Shown here piece after piece: positions 16,430 to 25,828 of a stretch of 64,000 nucleotides of DNA. Made by a program: the position numbers and the translations under genes. Source of the stretch: Rhodococcus sovatensis. Its GTDB lineage: Bacteria; Actinomycetota; Actinomycetes; Mycobacteriales; Mycobacteriaceae. The stretch covers positions 1,426,001 through 1,490,000 of the forward strand of contig NZ_CP147846.1 in the NCBI RefSeq assembly GCF_037327425.1, written 5' to 3'. Under the pieces are notes generated by a model, which was not told where the DNA came from, did not search any database, and was given only the letters and a program-made list of their open reading frames with translations. The first letter of the stretch is position 1. Every line of letters starts with the position of its first letter.

Positions 16430-16858
16430 ATGTTGTCGACCGGTAAGGTCATTCGTTTCGACGAATTCAAGGGATACGGGTTCGTCGCTCCGGACGAGGG
16501 CGGCGAGGATGTGTTCATCCACGTCAACGATCTGGATTTCGACAAGCGGCTTCTCGCGCCCGGTGTTCGCGTCGAGTATCTCGCCGAAGAGGGCGACCGC
16601 GGTCTCAAAGCAGCTCAGGTACAGATCATCGATTCGCCCAAGCCCGTCACTCGGGCGGCAGTTCCCGCAGTAGTGCCCGACGCCGAGACGACCGAGTACG
16701 ACGACGTCGTCTGCGACGTGCTGTCGCTGCGTGAGTTCTCTGCGGAACTGACCGAAGGTCTGCTGCACGCCAATCGTGCGTTGACCGCCGATCAGATTCT
16801 CGACGTCCGGCAGGTCCTCATCAGGATCGCGCAGTCACACAAGTGGCTCGAGGGCTGA
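16430..16858 (+). CDS. Cold-shock protein with long C-terminal extension
   Basis: 142 residues from ATG 16430 (a GTG at 16421 is also in frame). Residues 1-67 are a cold-shock domain: TGKVIRFDEFKGYGFVAPD is RNP1-like and EDVFIHVNDL is RNP2. The family's usual length is ~67, so half of this protein is extra: an acidic linker followed by a helical part (FSAELTEGLLHANRALTADQILDVRQVLIRIAQ). Similar two-part Csp proteins exist in other actinobacteria. It likely binds single-stranded RNA; the extension may mediate a protein contact. Confidence 0.85.
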   Translation: MLSTGKVIRFDEFKGYGFVAPDEGGEDVFIHVNDLDFDKRLLAPGVRVEYLAEEGDRGLKAAQVQIIDSPKPVTRAAVPAVVPDAETTEYDDVVCDVLSLREFSAELTEGLLHANRALTADQILDVRQVLIRIAQSHKWLEG

Positions 16859-16881
16859 GCAAACCTAGGTCGCAACGAAAT

Positions 16882-16913
16882 TGTGCCCCCGGTGACAGGT
16901 CACCGGGGGCACA
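16882..16913. terminator. Bidirectional terminator hairpin between csp and accD6
   Basis: Perfect 15-bp inverted repeat: tgtgcccccggtgac (16882-16896) and gtcaccgggggcaca (16899-16913) with a 2-base centre. It is flanked by TTG-rich sequence on both sides. It lies between two convergent genes and can serve both. Confidence 0.85.
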
Positions 16914-16931
16914 GTTGTTCTTCGAGGTCGA

Positions 16932-18365
16932 TCAGAGCGGGATGTTCTTGTGGTTCCCGCGGAGGGCCGGAGCCGCAGCCAAAGCTTTGGCGATGGTCGA
17001 GCGAGTCAGCGCAGGCTCGATCACCTCGTCGACGACACCGATAGCCACTGCGCGGTCGACGCCTCCAGCAATGGACTCGTGTTCGAGCGTCAACCGGTCG
17101 TGGAGTGCGTCGCGCTCGTCATCGGACGCCGCAGCGAGTGCCTTCTTGTGCAGAATTCCGACGGCCGCCTTGGCTCCCATGACGGCTACCTCCGAACCCG
17201 GCCACGCGTAGACGGCGGTTGCGCCGAGCGCGCGAGCGTTCATCGCGATGTAGGCACCGCCGTAGATCTTTCGAGTGACGAGCGTGACGCGCGGGACCTT
17301 CGCCTCGGCAAAGGCATGCAGCAGTTTCGCCCCGCGACGGACGACACCTTCCCATTCCATGCTGACACCGGGCAGGTATCCGGGAACGTCGACGACCACG
17401 ACGAGCGGGATGCCGAAAGCGTCGCACAAACGCACGAAACGTGCCGCCTTCTCGGCGCTTTCGGAATTGAGGCAGCCCCCGAGACGAATCGGATTGTTCG
17501 CGATCACGCCGACGGTCCTGCCGCTCAGTCGGCCGAGACCGATGACGATGCTGCGAGCCCAACCACCCTGGAACTCTTCGAAGGTCGACTCGCCCTCGAC
17601 GTTGTCGAGCAGCTCGTCGATGATCGGATGTACGTCGTAGGCGCGGCGGTTCGACTCGGGCAGCAGCGCGCGCAGGTCCGTGTCGCCGTGTACTGCGGCG
17701 GCGATATCGAATGTGCCTTGCTCGCTGAACATCGATACGAGCCGACGAGCTCGGGTGAGGGCGTCCAGTTCGTCGTCGGCGACGATATGGCAGACACCGG
17801 ACTTCTTGTGGTGTGTGTCGGGACCGCCGAGCGACTCCATGTCGACCTGTTCGCCGGTGACGCTGCGGACCACGTCGGGTCCGGTCACGAACACGCGTCC
17901 TTCGGGAGCCATGATGACGACGTCGGTCAGAGCTGGACCGTACGCTGCGCCGCCGGCTGCAAAGCCGAGGACGACGGAAATTTGTGGGACGAGGCCGGAG
18001 GCCCGGACCATCGCCTCGAACACGAGGCCGACGGCGTGGAGTGCCTCGACGCCCTCAGCGAGCCGAGCACCACCGGAATGCCAGATTCCGACGATGGGGG
18101 CGCCGCGATCGATCGCGGTGTCGATCGCGGAGACGATATGCCTGCATCCGTCCACTCCCATGGCGCCGCCCATCACGGTGGCGTCGGAGCAGTAGGCGAC
18201 GGTATGAACACCGTCGATGTCGCCGGACGCGGCGAGGAGGCCTGATTTGTCGTGGTCGTGCAGCGGAATCATCGTGCCGGCGTCGAAAAGCTTCTCGAGG
18301 CGGGCGACGGGATCACGGGGGTCGGTGGAACTACCCGAGCGTGTCACGGGGGACAGAATGGTCAT
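16932..18365 (-). CDS. accD6: Acyl-CoA carboxylase beta subunit AccD6 (acetyl/propionyl-CoA carboxyltransferase)
   Basis: 477 residues from ATG 18365, with AGGAGA at good spacing; a longer frame to 18446 lacks a site. Carboxyltransferase fold: oxyanion-hole Gly pairs in HSGGARLAEGVEALHAVG and GFAAGGAAYGPALTD (N-domain), biotin and CoA contacts in the C-domain (PLVVVVDVPGYLPG, GGAYIAMNARALGA). It makes malonyl-CoA for FAS-II as the last gene of the fabD-acpM-kasA-accD6 operon. It needs a biotinylated alpha subunit encoded elsewhere. The order matches mycobacterial Rv2243-Rv2247. Confidence 0.92.
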   Translation of the reverse strand: MTILSPVTRSGSSTDPRDPVARLEKLFDAGTMIPLHDHDKSGLLAASGDIDGVHTVAYCSDATVMGGAMGVDGCRHIVSAIDTAIDRGAPIVGIWHSGGARLAEGVEALHAVGLVFEAMVRASGLVPQISVVLGFAAGGAAYGPALTDVVIMAPEGRVFVTGPDVVRSVTGEQVDMESLGGPDTHHKKSGVCHIVADDELDALTRARRLVSMFSEQGTFDIAAAVHGDTDLRALLPESNRRAYDVHPIIDELLDNVEGESTFEEFQGGWARSIVIGLGRLSGRTVGVIANNPIRLGGCLNSESAEKAARFVRLCDAFGIPLVVVVDVPGYLPGVSMEWEGVVRRGAKLLHAFAEAKVPRVTLVTRKIYGGAYIAMNARALGATAVYAWPGSEVAVMGAKAAVGILHKKALAAASDDERDALHDRLTLEHESIAGGVDRAVAIGVVDEVIEPALTRSTIAKALAAAPALRGNHKNIPL

Positions 18366-18401
18366 CGCGTTCTCCTTCTGCATGCCCCGGTGAGGGGCGT
18401 T

Positions 18402-18432
18402 CCCGGGTGAGAGTTGTTGACTCCCACCCGGG
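18402..18432 (-). promoter_or_regulatory. Intercistronic hairpin between kasA and accD6
   Basis: cccgggtg (18402-18409) pairs with cacccggg (18425-18432), and an inner gag/ctc extends the stem. It sits in the 109-bp gap between the kasA stop and the accD6 start. Such a stem could partly terminate or stabilise the operon mRNA. No U-run follows, so full termination is unlikely. Confidence 0.5.
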
Positions 18433-18474
18433 TTCGAGTCCTGCACGGGTCAGATCGTCACCCAGAGGTGAAGA

Positions 18475-19737
18475 TCAGGCCCGACCGAAGGCGAGCGCGA
18501 CATTGTGCCCACCGAATCCGAACGAGTTGTTGATCGCGTACTCGATCTGTCCGACACGGGCTTCACCCTTGACGACGTCGAGATCGATTGCGGGATCCTG
18601 GTTCTCCAAATTCAGCGTGGGAGGAATGATTCCCTCTCGCACTGCGAGCACTGTCAATACCGACTCGAGGGCGCCGACGGCACCGATCGAGTGTCCGAGT
18701 GCAGACTTCGGCGCGTAGACGGCGGCGTGATTGCCGACTGCCTTGTTGATCGCGAGCGCCTCGGCCGTGTCACCGATAGGTGTCGCCGTTGCGTGCGCGT
18801 TCACATGCGTGATGTCCGACTTCTGCAGACCGGCGGTCTCGATTGCTCGCGACATAGCGCGAGCAGCGCCGGTCCCTTCCGGGTCGGGTGCCACGAGGTG
18901 GAAACCGTCGGAAGTGATGCCTGCACCGAGAAGGCGTGCGTGGATCGTCGCTCCGCGAGCCTTGGCGTGCTCCTCGGTCTCGATGACCATGAGCGCGCCG
19001 GCCTCACCGAACACGAATCCGTCGCGGTCCTTGTCGAACGGACGCGATGCACCCTTCGGGTTGTCGTTGTTGGTGCTCATCGCGCGCATCATGGAGAAGC
19101 TCGCGATCGGCACCGCATCGATGTAACCCTCGACGCCACCGGTGACGACCATATCGGCGTCACCCATGACGATCATTCGCCATGCGTGGGCAATCGCTTC
19201 CGAACCCGAGGAACACGCCGACACGGGCGTGATGACGCCTGCCTGTGCTTTGAGTTCCAAACCGACGACCGCAGCGGGGCCGTTCGGCATGACCATCTGA
19301 ACTGCGAGCGGGGACACCTTGCGGTAGCCGCCGGCCTTCATCTTGTCGTTGGCCTCGATGAGCGAGTCACCGCCGCCGAGTCCGGTTCCGATGGACACTC
19401 CGAGGCGAAGCGGGTCGACCTCGGGGCTGCCGGCGTTCTTCCACACTTCACGGCCGAGCACGGTGGCCAACTGCTCCACGTAGCTCAACCGGCGAATCTC
19501 GACACGACTGAGGAGTGACGTCGGGCTCACCGCGAGGTGTCCGCCGATCCGAACGGGAAGGTCGTACTCGCTGACGAAATCGTCCTCGAGTGTGGCGATT
19601 CCGCTCTCTCCGTTCAGCAGACCCTTCCACGTAGCGTCCACATCACCGGCGATGGACGTGGTCGCAGCGAGGCTGGTGACGACGACACTCGGGAAGCGTC
19701 CGTTCGTGGTGGATGGGTTGGTCACGGTTCGACTCAC
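18475..19737 (-). CDS. kasA: Beta-ketoacyl-ACP synthase (KasA/FabF type, FAS-II)
   Basis: 420 residues from GTG 19737, which overlaps the acpM stop (GTGA); a second GTG is at 19722. Catalytic triad: Cys175 in TPVSACSSGSEA, His315 in HVNAHATATPIGD, and Lys344/His349 in KSALGHSIGAVG. The C-terminus AINNSFGFGGHNVALAF is typical. It condenses malonyl-AcpM with a growing acyl-AcpM. Mycobacteria have kasA and kasB in tandem here; this window has one Kas, in line with the shorter mycolates of rhodococci. Confidence 0.94.
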   Translation of the reverse strand: MSRTVTNPSTTNGRFPSVVVTSLAATTSIAGDVDATWKGLLNGESGIATLEDDFVSEYDLPVRIGGHLAVSPTSLLSRVEIRRLSYVEQLATVLGREVWKNAGSPEVDPLRLGVSIGTGLGGGDSLIEANDKMKAGGYRKVSPLAVQMVMPNGPAAVVGLELKAQAGVITPVSACSSGSEAIAHAWRMIVMGDADMVVTGGVEGYIDAVPIASFSMMRAMSTNNDNPKGASRPFDKDRDGFVFGEAGALMVIETEEHAKARGATIHARLLGAGITSDGFHLVAPDPEGTGAARAMSRAIETAGLQKSDITHVNAHATATPIGDTAEALAINKAVGNHAAVYAPKSALGHSIGAVGALESVLTVLAVREGIIPPTLNLENQDPAIDLDVVKGEARVGQIEYAINNSFGFGGHNVALAFGRA

Positions 19738-20036
19738 TCGCTCGCGGAGTCGTCGAGCTTGGCCTTGATTGCTTCAGCAGCTTCCGGGTTCTCTGCTTCG
19801 AGCTTCTGGATGTACGACACTGCGTCGCCGACGGTGCGCAGTCCGGCGAGGTCCTCGTCGGGGATCTTGACGCCGTACTTGTCTTCGGTCTGAACAGCGA
19901 TCTCGACCATGGACAGCGAGTCGATGTCGAGGTCGTCCACGAAGGACTTCTCGATGGTCACCTCGGAGGGCTCGATACCCGTGACCTCCTCGATGATCTC
20001 TGCAAGTCCGGCGATGAGGTCTTCCTGGCTGGCCAC
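19734..20036 (-). CDS. acpM: Meromycolate-extension acyl carrier protein
   Basis: 100 residues from GTG 20036. The phosphopantetheine site is Ser40 in FVDDLDIDSLSMVE. An acidic four-helix ACP core (residues 1-80) is followed by the C-terminal extension (ENPEAAEAIKAKLDDSASE) that distinguishes AcpM from the ~77-residue FAS-II ACPs. It overlaps kasA by 4 bases, which fits equal coupling of carrier and synthase. It carries acyl chains between the FAS-II enzymes. Confidence 0.94.
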   Translation of the reverse strand: MASQEDLIAGLAEIIEEVTGIEPSEVTIEKSFVDDLDIDSLSMVEIAVQTEDKYGVKIPDEDLAGLRTVGDAVSYIQKLEAENPEAAEAIKAKLDDSASE

Positions 20037-20140
20037 TTGAGTGGCTCCCTTCTATTCGGTGATCGGCACGACGTGAATCGGCGTGCCGAAGTCATGGTGT
20101 TGCGTGTGCTTCCTGCGACGTCTTCGTGGACGCCAGATGC

Positions 20141-20191
20141 CCGTCCTCCGCGGAAGACGGCACCTCGAACCCGCGACGACTTCGTCGCGGG
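20141..20191 (-). promoter_or_regulatory. Two hairpins between fabD and acpM
   Basis: A near-palindrome ccgtcctccgcggaagacgg (20141-20160) is followed by cccgcgacg (20170-20178) pairing with cgtcgcggg (20183-20191) over a 4-base loop. Both lie in the 170-bp gap between fabD and acpM on the operon's transcript. In transcription order the perfect stem comes first, 17 bases after the fabD stop. Possible partial terminator or processing site that sets a higher level for acpM mRNA; not proven. Confidence 0.5.
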
Positions 20192-20207
20192 AAGTCAAAG
20201 GGGAGCT

Positions 20208-21116
20208 CTAGATCAGCTCCGCCAGTGCGGCGATGTCCTCGGGCTTCTTCAGCCCCAGGTTCGGTGTCCCGCGCATCTCACGCTTTGCGATTCCGATGAG
20301 CGTTCCGGCCGGCGGCAACTCTGCCACAGCAGTGACCGCCCCGTCACGCAGCGTCTGCGTGCACAGGTCCCACCGGACAGGTTTCGTGACCTGTGCGGCA
20401 AGTTTGGCGACGGCGTCCGCACCGGATGTGACCGGCTTGCCGTCGGCGTTCGACAGCAGCGTTCGGACGGGTTCGGACGGTGTGATCGCAGCGACGGCCG
20501 CAGCGACCGCGTCCTGCGCGGATGCCATGAATCGGGTGTGGAATGCGCCTGCAACCGGAAGTGCACGCACGCGGGCCTTCTCCGGCGGGTTCTCGGCGAG
20601 TTCTGCAAGTGCCGTCAGTAGCCCTGCCGCGACGATCTGTCCCGCAGCATTTATGTTGGCCGGTTCCAGACCGAGTTCTTCGAGTCGAGCGAGAACGACG
20701 GCTTCGTCGCCACCGAGCACCGCTGACATACCGGTCGGCTCGAGCGCGCATGCCTTCGCCATCTCGGCGCCACGGACGCCTGCGAGAGTGACTGCCTCGT
20801 CGGACGTGATCACCCCTGCCACTGCTGCGGCGGTCAGCTCACCGACGGAGTGCCCGGCGATGATGGCGTCGGCGGGCAGGATTCCCTGTCCGACGATTTC
20901 CTCGAACGCAAGAAGCGCAGCGGCAACGACGAGAGGCTGCGTCACCGAGGTATCGGTGATCTCCTCCGCGGTGGCAGTCGTACCGAGCCGCGCGAGATCG
21001 AGACCGGAGGCCTTGGACCACAGGGCAACGCGGTCGGCGGCTCCGGGTAGTTCGAGCCATGGCACAAGCATGCCGGGTGTCTGGGAGCCCTGGCCGGGCG
21101 CAAGCAACGCAATCAC
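20208..21116 (-). CDS. fabD: Malonyl-CoA:ACP transacylase
   Basis: 302 residues from GTG 21116, where the family N-terminus (M/V)IALLAPGQGSQTPGML begins; the open frame runs further upstream to 21224 without homology. Nucleophile Ser90 in IIAGHSVGELTAAAVAG, Arg in LAGVRGAEMAKA, catalytic His in VAGAFHTRFM, and the GQGSQ oxyanion loop are present. It loads malonyl groups onto AcpM for KasA. First gene of the operon, 128 bp after the PucR-type regulator. Confidence 0.93.
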   Translation of the reverse strand: MIALLAPGQGSQTPGMLVPWLELPGAADRVALWSKASGLDLARLGTTATAEEITDTSVTQPLVVAAALLAFEEIVGQGILPADAIIAGHSVGELTAAAVAGVITSDEAVTLAGVRGAEMAKACALEPTGMSAVLGGDEAVVLARLEELGLEPANINAAGQIVAAGLLTALAELAENPPEKARVRALPVAGAFHTRFMASAQDAVAAAVAAITPSEPVRTLLSNADGKPVTSGADAVAKLAAQVTKPVRWDLCTQTLRDGAVTAVAELPPAGTLIGIAKREMRGTPNLGLKKPEDIAALAELI

Positions 21117-21244
21117 ATCGTTAAGAGAACACCTTTGAGGCCTGTTTAGGAGATGTCGCTCCCGATGAACTCTCGACCCCCAATTTGTGGAGACCCAACA
21201 AACGGGCTTGTGGAGGGTTTGCATCGCCGAAGCATGTGTAGGCG

Positions 21245-22618
21245 TTACGTAACCACTTCTCCGAATGTGACGTGTGTGATCTGTGGGGCAGGATAGTGCG
21301 GTTCGTGATGGGTTCGAGTCAGTCGACCTACCGTTGCCGCGACTCTCAACACGTACGCATCACGGGATGATGTCGGATCTCGTCCTGTGACTTCGGCTAT
21401 TCTTTTCAGCCGATATCGCACAGTATTTGGATGAACAAACAGCAGACGCGCACAAGTTTCGACCGCGCCACCGCAGTCGAGGTAGGCGTCGAGGGTGTCG
21501 GCAAGGCCGGAACCTGCCGACGACAGAGGAAGCACAAGGAGGTCGTTGAGCGCGGCGATCGCGGCCGCGTCACCGAGCAGCGCGCGTTCGGGTAGCAACT
21601 CCCCTGCGTGCACCGGCCGGGGGGCACCCCGCCATCCCGCAACAGCCTGCATACCGGCGAAAGCCTCGACGGCGCTCGAATGCGCTGCGCCCAATGTGCG
21701 CGTCGTCGGCCCGATCACCACCGGACCGTCCGAGAAGTTCTGCAGCATTTCGTCCAAGAATGAATCACTGGTCGGGTCGTCGGACAACTGGCCGCTGACC
21801 ACCATCACCAAACGGGTGCCCTGAACGACTGCGAGAGCGGCCCGACCATGCTTCTGCGCTACCGCGTGCACCGTCCCCACCACCGAGACACCCAGGTTGT
21901 CCGGAGGAGTGCCCACCAGGACGGTGGCAGGTGCTGTCGCGTCCCAGTTGAGCGTCGCAGCTCGCGACAGCATGTCCGATCCCGTATCGCCTCGGACCAC
22001 GGCGTCGACAACCAGAGCTTCGAGTCGCGTGTCCCAGGCGCCGCGCGATTCCGCGGCACTGGCGTAGACCGATGCCGCCGCGAACCCCAACTCGCGGCCG
22101 TATCGCAGCACAGCCTCGGTGAGTGCGACGAGCTGCTGGTCGTTGCGCGCCAGCGCAGGCAGCCACTGTTCGAAGAACTCCATCGCGACACGGACCATGT
22201 CGACCGTCTGACGCAGCGTGAGCCGCCGAGCCAGATCTTGCGGAATGACCTGGAATGCATCGAGGCTGAACCGGATATCGCTCTGCGGGTTCTTCAGCCA
22301 CTCCAGGAAGTTGTCCACCGCGGTCTGAATCAACAACTGCACGCTTGCCCGCTGTGCCGCGTCGAGACCACCGAAGAACGGCAGCTGGTCCTGCATGGCC
22401 GTTACAGCCTCGGTCGACAGCCGACCGGAGAACTGCTTGACGCGCCGCAGCAGTGCATCGGGCAGCGGATCGCGCTTCTGTCGTGCGGGCGTGAGCGCCT
22501 TGACCGGCAGATGAACCTCGTTGTCGGTGATGTAGCTGTCGCTGACGTACTCCTCGCGGTCGAACCCGGAACGCCTACGGTCCGGGTTCCCGCCCTCTGG
22601 AGTCTTGCCCTCGGTCAC
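21245..22618 (-). CDS. PucR-family transcriptional regulator of the fatty-acid operon
   Basis: 457 residues from GTG 22618. The C-terminal PucR-type helix-turn-helix reads LDAYLDCGGAVETCARLLFVHPNTVRYRLKRIAEVTGRDP (about residues 385-425), preceded by a GGDEF-like central domain (residues 180-340) and an N-terminal helical region. Its position between aceE and fabD equals that of mycobacterial Rv2242 and Streptomyces fasR, an activator of the fabD operon. By position it probably controls fabD-acpM-kasA-accD6. Direct ligand unknown; long-chain acyl-CoA is a reasonable guess only. Confidence 0.85.
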   Translation of the reverse strand: MTEGKTPEGGNPDRRRSGFDREEYVSDSYITDNEVHLPVKALTPARQKRDPLPDALLRRVKQFSGRLSTEAVTAMQDQLPFFGGLDAAQRASVQLLIQTAVDNFLEWLKNPQSDIRFSLDAFQVIPQDLARRLTLRQTVDMVRVAMEFFEQWLPALARNDQQLVALTEAVLRYGRELGFAAASVYASAAESRGAWDTRLEALVVDAVVRGDTGSDMLSRAATLNWDATAPATVLVGTPPDNLGVSVVGTVHAVAQKHGRAALAVVQGTRLVMVVSGQLSDDPTSDSFLDEMLQNFSDGPVVIGPTTRTLGAAHSSAVEAFAGMQAVAGWRGAPRPVHAGELLPERALLGDAAAIAALNDLLVLPLSSAGSGLADTLDAYLDCGGAVETCARLLFVHPNTVRYRLKRIAEVTGRDPTSSRDAYVLRVAATVGRLTRTHHEPHYPAPQITHVTFGEVVT

Positions 22619-22724
22619 GCCGCAGGCTCCGCTCTCGTCTCCACCATGGGAAAAACCTACGCCCGCCCACCGATGCCCGTGAAAACGGACACAAGTGGAC
22701 GGGCGAGGGTCGTCACCGAAGTGG

Positions 22725-25571
22725 CTACGCAGAACCGGTGTCGGCGAACGACGTGGGAGCTGCGGTCACGTCGTCGATCTTGTACTTGTCCGCCGCTTCG
22801 ACGGCTTTGGACTTGTCGATCTCGCCGGACGCAGCAAGAGCCGACAGCGTGGCGACGACGATCGACTCCGCGTCGACGTTGAACACGCGTCGCGCAGCCG
22901 GACGGGTATCGGAGAACCCGAATCCGTCGGTACCGAGAGTGACGTAATCACCCGGAACCCACTGACGGATCTGGTCCGAAACCGCACGCATCCAATCCGA
23001 GGACGCGATGACCGGACCGTTCGCTTCGGCCAGCGCCGAGGTGACGAACGGAACGCGCTTGTCGGCACCGGGATTGCGCAGCGACTCCCGCTCCGCGTCG
23101 ACGCCGTCGCGACGCAGTTCGCCCCACGACGTCACCGACCACACCGCCGAACGCACGCCCCACTCCTCGAACAGCATTTCGCGAGCCTTACGGGCCGAGA
23201 CCATGCCGACACCCGACGCCAACAGCTGCGCCTCGGGTCCGTCGCCTTCCTGCGGAGCCTCGAACCGATAGATGCCCTTCAGCAGTCCCTCGACGTCGAG
23301 GTTCTCCGGCTCGGCCGGCTGCACGTACGGCTCGTTGTAGAGGGTGATGTAGTAGAAGATGTTCTCTCCGCCGAAGCCAGGCAGCAACTCTCCGTCTGGA
23401 CCCTTGGTGCCGCCGTACATCCGACGCAGACCGTCCTTGACGATGTGCGCGACCTCGTACGAGAACGCTGGGTCGTACGCGACTGCAGCCGGGTTGGTCG
23501 AGGCCAACAGCAGCGAGTGACCGTCGGCGTGCTGCAGACCTTCACCGGTCAGTGTGGTGCGACCGGCCGTGGCGCCGAGTACGAATCCGCGGGCCATCTG
23601 ATCGGCAGCGGCCCACAGACCGTCGCCGGTGCGCTGGAAGCCGAACATCGAGTAGAAGATGTACAGCGGGATCATGACCTCGCCGTGGGTGGCGTACGAG
23701 GTTCCGACCGCGGTGAACGACGACGTCGAACCGGCTTCGTTGATGCCCTCGTGCAGGATCTGGCCGACCGAGCTCTCCTTGTAGGCGAGCATCAGCTCCG
23801 AGTCCACCGAGGTGTACAGCTGGCCGTTGCGGTTGTAGATCTTCAGCGACGGGAACCACGAGTCCATACCGAATGTGCGTGCCTCGTCGGGAATGATCGG
23901 CACGATCCGGTGGCCGATCTCCTTGTCGCGAAGAAGTTCCTTCATCACGCGCACGAGCGCCATCGTGGTGGCGACTTCCTGCTTGCCCGAGCCCTTGCGG
24001 AGCGTCTTGTAGGTGTCGTCGCTCGGCTGCGGAAGCGGCTGCGCACTGACGCGACGCTCGGGGACGAAACCGCCGAGCTTGTTGCGACGATCGAGCATGT
24101 ACTGGATCTCGGGAGCATCCGCACCGGGGTGGTAGTACGGCGGCATGTAGGGGTCCTTCTCGAGCTCCTCGTCGGAGATCGGGATGTGCTGCAGGTCCCG
24201 GAAAGTCTTGAGATCGTCGAGTGTCAGCTTCTTCATCTGGTGCGTGGCGTTGCGGCCCTCGAAGTGCTTGCCGAGGGTGTAGCCCTTGATCGTGTGCGCC
24301 AGGATGACCGTCGGCTGTCCCTTGTGCGCCATCGCCGCCGCGTAGGCCGCGTGGACCTTGCGGTAGTCGTGGCCGCCTCGCTTGAGGTTCCAGATGTCAC
24401 TGTCGGACAGGTCCTTGACCAGCTCCTTGGTGCGCGGGTCGCGCCCGAAGAAGTGATCACGCACGTAGCCACCGTCGTTGGCCTTGTACGTCTGGAAGTC
24501 GCCGTCGGGCGTGGTGTTCATCAGGTTGACGAGCGCACCGTCGCGGTCTGCGTGCAGCAGTGCATCCCACTCGCGTCCCCACACGACCTTGATGACGTTC
24601 CAGCCGGCCCCGCGGAAGAACGACTCCAGTTCCTGGATGATCTTGCCGTTGCCGCGGACCGGGCCGTCGAGGCGCTGCAGGTTGCAGTTGACGACGAAGG
24701 TGAGGTTGTCGAGACCTTCGGTCGCTGCCACATGTGCGAGGCCACGCGATTCGGGCTCGTCCATCTCGCCGTCGCCGAGGAACGCCCACACATGCTGATC
24801 GGTGGTGTCCTTGATTCCGCGGTCGTTCAGGTAGTGATTGAAGCGCGCCTGGTAGATGGCGTTCATCGGGCCGAGGCCCATCGACACCGTCGGGAATTCC
24901 CAGAAATCCTGCATCAAGCGCGGGTGCGGGTAGGACGGCAGTCCACCGCCCTCCTGCTCGTGGCTCGCTTCCTGGCGGAAGCCGTCCATCCGCTCGGCCG
25001 GGATGCGGCCTTCGAGGAATGCGCGTGCGTAGATGCCGGGGGAGGCGTGGCCCTGGATGAAGATGTGGTCGCCACCGCCTGGGTGGTCCTTGCCGCGGAA
25101 GAAGTGGTTGAAGCCGACCTCGTAGAGCGCCGCGGAGGACGCGTACGTGGAGATGTGACCGCCGACGCCGACGCCGGGGCGCTGCGCGCGATGCACCATG
25201 ATCGCGGCGTTCCAACGGATCCACGCGCGGTAGCGGCGTTCCATCGACTCGTCACCGGGGAACCACGGCTCGTTCTCGGTAGGGATGGTGTTGACGTAGT
25301 CGGTCGACGTCAGCGACGGCAGTGCCACGCGGCGTTCACCGGCGCGCTCGAGCAACCTGAGCATCAGGTAGCGAGCGCGGTTGGGGCCCGACCTCTCCAA
25401 CAAGCCGTCGAAGGATTCGATCCATTCGTTGGTCTCGTCATTGTCGATGTCGGGTAGATACGACGCGACACCCTCGCGGATGACGCGTACCCGACCGTCA
25501 GAGCCGGTAGGCCCACTCGGCTTGCCGGCAGATTGTGTGTTCTGCCGATCGTCCTGGTTCAACTCGGACAA
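22725..25571 (-). CDS. aceE: Pyruvate dehydrogenase E1 component, homodimeric type
   Basis: 948 residues, full length for AceE. Thiamine-diphosphate domain: HISTYASSAALYEVGFNHFF, HASPGIYARAFLEG, and the GDGEMDEPESRG motif (about residues 270-281) with the downstream Asn of the ThDP fold in VVNCNLQRLDGPVRGNG. The transketolase-like domain has YGTSYATHGEVMIPLYIF-type features (YIFYSMFGFQRTGD) and the C-terminal domain ends with VTLGTDGFGFSDTRPAARR. It decarboxylates pyruvate and passes acetyl groups to E2. It lies upstream of the fatty-acid operon on the same strand, linking acetyl-CoA supply to its use. E2 and E3 are not in this window. Confidence 0.95.
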   Translation of the reverse strand: MSELNQDDRQNTQSAGKPSGPTGSDGRVRVIREGVASYLPDIDNDETNEWIESFDGLLERSGPNRARYLMLRLLERAGERRVALPSLTSTDYVNTIPTENEPWFPGDESMERRYRAWIRWNAAIMVHRAQRPGVGVGGHISTYASSAALYEVGFNHFFRGKDHPGGGDHIFIQGHASPGIYARAFLEGRIPAERMDGFRQEASHEQEGGGLPSYPHPRLMQDFWEFPTVSMGLGPMNAIYQARFNHYLNDRGIKDTTDQHVWAFLGDGEMDEPESRGLAHVAATEGLDNLTFVVNCNLQRLDGPVRGNGKIIQELESFFRGAGWNVIKVVWGREWDALLHADRDGALVNLMNTTPDGDFQTYKANDGGYVRDHFFGRDPRTKELVKDLSDSDIWNLKRGGHDYRKVHAAYAAAMAHKGQPTVILAHTIKGYTLGKHFEGRNATHQMKKLTLDDLKTFRDLQHIPISDEELEKDPYMPPYYHPGADAPEIQYMLDRRNKLGGFVPERRVSAQPLPQPSDDTYKTLRKGSGKQEVATTMALVRVMKELLRDKEIGHRIVPIIPDEARTFGMDSWFPSLKIYNRNGQLYTSVDSELMLAYKESSVGQILHEGINEAGSTSSFTAVGTSYATHGEVMIPLYIFYSMFGFQRTGDGLWAAADQMARGFVLGATAGRTTLTGEGLQHADGHSLLLASTNPAAVAYDPAFSYEVAHIVKDGLRRMYGGTKGPDGELLPGFGGENIFYYITLYNEPYVQPAEPENLDVEGLLKGIYRFEAPQEGDGPEAQLLASGVGMVSARKAREMLFEEWGVRSAVWSVTSWGELRRDGVDAERESLRNPGADKRVPFVTSALAEANGPVIASSDWMRAVSDQIRQWVPGDYVTLGTDGFGFSDTRPAARRVFNVDAESIVVATLSALAASGEIDKSKAVEAADKYKIDDVTAAPTSFADTGSA

Positions 25572-25828
25572 CGTGTGTACTCCTCAATGTGGCGGTCGCT
25601 CGGTGCGGCGGCCGTTCCATGCAACTCGCGCTCTGTGACGGCGGGCCGCGTTCCTCATTCCGGTGATTCTCCTCAATCCTCCTACAGATGTTTCGCGGAG
25701 GTAGTACGGAGTCCCAATACCCACCAGTAGAAATTTATGTACGCAATTTCGGCGCGGTCAGCTTGCGGATGCGGAGAAAACACTGTTCGCTTGCACTACT
25801 TCACCCACTATGCAAGGAGGTCACCACC

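Noticed and set aside
22695..25457. 920-codon open frame on the plus strand
   Set aside because: Exact shadow of aceE on the other strand; charged, repetitive composition with no domain, whereas aceE has full motifs.
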